64,000 bases of DNA from Fervidicoccus fontis Kam940 (GTDB lineage: Archaea > Thermoproteota > Thermoprotei_A > Sulfolobales > Fervidicoccaceae). The DNA is taken from contig NC_017461.1 of assembly GCF_000258425.1 (NCBI RefSeq), positions 1,208,949-1,272,948 on the forward strand, read 5' to 3'. A program made the position numbers and the translations under genes. The notes below the pieces were generated by a model. The model did not search any database. It was not told the origin of the DNA and saw nothing but the letters and a program-made list of their open reading frames with translations. Below, piece after piece: positions 63,539 through 64,000 of the stretch (position 1 is its first letter; each line of letters opens with the position of its first letter).

Positions 63539-64000
63539 TAGAAAGCTAATAGATGAAAACGGATTAAGGGTTGACGGTAGGAGACCTGACCAGTTAAGAC
63601 CTATATCCATGAAGGTTGGAATACTTAAGAATGCACAGGGTTCGGCCCTAGTTTCATATGGAAAAACGCAGGTCATGGCAGCCGTTTACGGCCCTAGGGA
63701 AGCGCTTCCCAGGCACATGACACTACCTGATAGAGCAATCTTGAGAATAAGGTATCATATGGCTCCATTCAGCACTTCAGAAAGGAAATCCCCAGCTCCG
63801 ACAAGAAGAGAGATAGAGCTCTCAAAAGTTATAAGAGAGGCTCTCGAGGCTACTGTTTTCAGCGAACTGTTTCCAAGAACTACGATTGATGTCTTTATTG
63901 AGGTCTTGCAGGCAGACGGAGGGACGAGGACAACAAGCCTGACAGCTGCTAGCTTGGCTCTCGCAGATGCTGGAATCCCAATGAAGGATCTAATAGCAGG
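63522..64000 (+). CDS. rrp41: Exosome catalytic subunit Rrp41 (cut by window edge)
   Basis: The first 159 residues of an RNase PH-family protein: [60 protein letters not shown] and [20 protein letters not shown]. It is the phosphorolytic subunit that degrades or tails RNA. ATG 63522 directly follows AGGTG. It continues beyond 64000. Confidence 0.97.
   Translation, partial: MSHNSNRKLIDENGLRVDGRRPDQLRPISMKVGILKNAQGSALVSYGKTQVMAAVYGPREALPRHMTLPDRAILRIRYHMAPFSTSERKSPAPTRREIELSKVIREALEATVFSELFPRTTIDVFIEVLQADGGTRTTSLTAASLALADAGIPMKDLIA

Overview
The window looks like the chromosome of an anaerobic, hyperthermophilic crenarchaeon (Thermoproteota). It is AT-rich. It carries reverse gyrase, archaeal ribosomal proteins (L10/P0, P1, L40e, S24e, S27ae), the Kae1/Bud32 pair, SBDS with exosome Rrp4/Rrp41, archaease, and tRNA genes without encoded CCA (two contain introns at 37/38). 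Many genes start with GTG or TTG behind GGTG-type ribosome binding sites. A low-GC peptide-fermenting lineage such as Fervidicoccus or a relative would fit; that is inference.

Layout. 1-9.2 kb: translation block (archaease, tRNA-Gly, tRNA-Glu, secE-spt5-rpl11-rpl1-rpl10, rpl12/P1, alaS, a DUF434-like gene, tRNA-Arg). 9.4-12.6 kb: divergent ATPase versus binding-protein/permease genes of a zinc/manganese/nickel-type ABC transporter with a NikR-like regulator. 12.6-25.0 kb (minus): a long operon for a formate-hydrogenlyase-like membrane complex: molybdopterin oxidoreductase, ferredoxin, three antiporter-like membrane subunits, NuoH- and HyfE-like subunits, and a group 4 [NiFe] hydrogenase. The HycI-type maturation protease is divergent at 25.5 kb. 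25.9-38.6 kb: regulators (TrmB, ribbon-helix-helix), L40e, tRNA-Cys, a degenerate nitrilase homologue, reverse gyrase, flavodiiron protein, membrane proteins, a metallo-hydrolase and a PhoU-like regulator. 38.9-46.5 kb: Cas4-like nuclease, TrmI, two A-type ATPase subunits, a split lipoate ligase, an unrecognised 456-residue protein, ArsA and a thioredoxin-like protein. 46.6-52.3 kb: tRNA-Leu, an EtfABCX (FixABCX) set with acyl-CoA dehydrogenase, tRNA-Ile. 52.5-58.5 kb: an ArsB/NhaD-type permease with an ArsR regulator, then a FecBCD-type ABC transporter with an FmdE-like protein. 58.9-64 kb: RdgB, Bud32, Kae1, S27ae, S24e, SBDS, Rrp4, Rrp41 (cut by the window edge).

How it works together. Peptide or fatty-acid oxidation could feed the Etf/acyl-CoA dehydrogenase branch. 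Reduced ferredoxin or another donor could feed the proton- or sodium-pumping hydrogenase. The gradient would serve the A-type ATPase and antiporters. Two metal-uptake systems plausibly supply Ni, Mo/W, Fe or Zn.

Most unusual points: the formate-dehydrogenase-like subunit lacks the catalytic Sec/Cys, His and Arg; ribosomal protein L11 lacks its proline-rich loop; P1 appears to start at AUA and Kae1 possibly at AUU; a 113-bp perfect repeat links the 3' ends of the L10 and P1 genes; a family of orphan palindromic ends resembling IS200/IS605 (TnpB) right ends is scattered through intergenic DNA, one of them joined to a 67-bp perfect copy of part of a nearby gene. Two strong and two weaker C/D box sRNA candidates are also present. 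There is no CRISPR array, rRNA, intact transposase or tnpB gene in the window.
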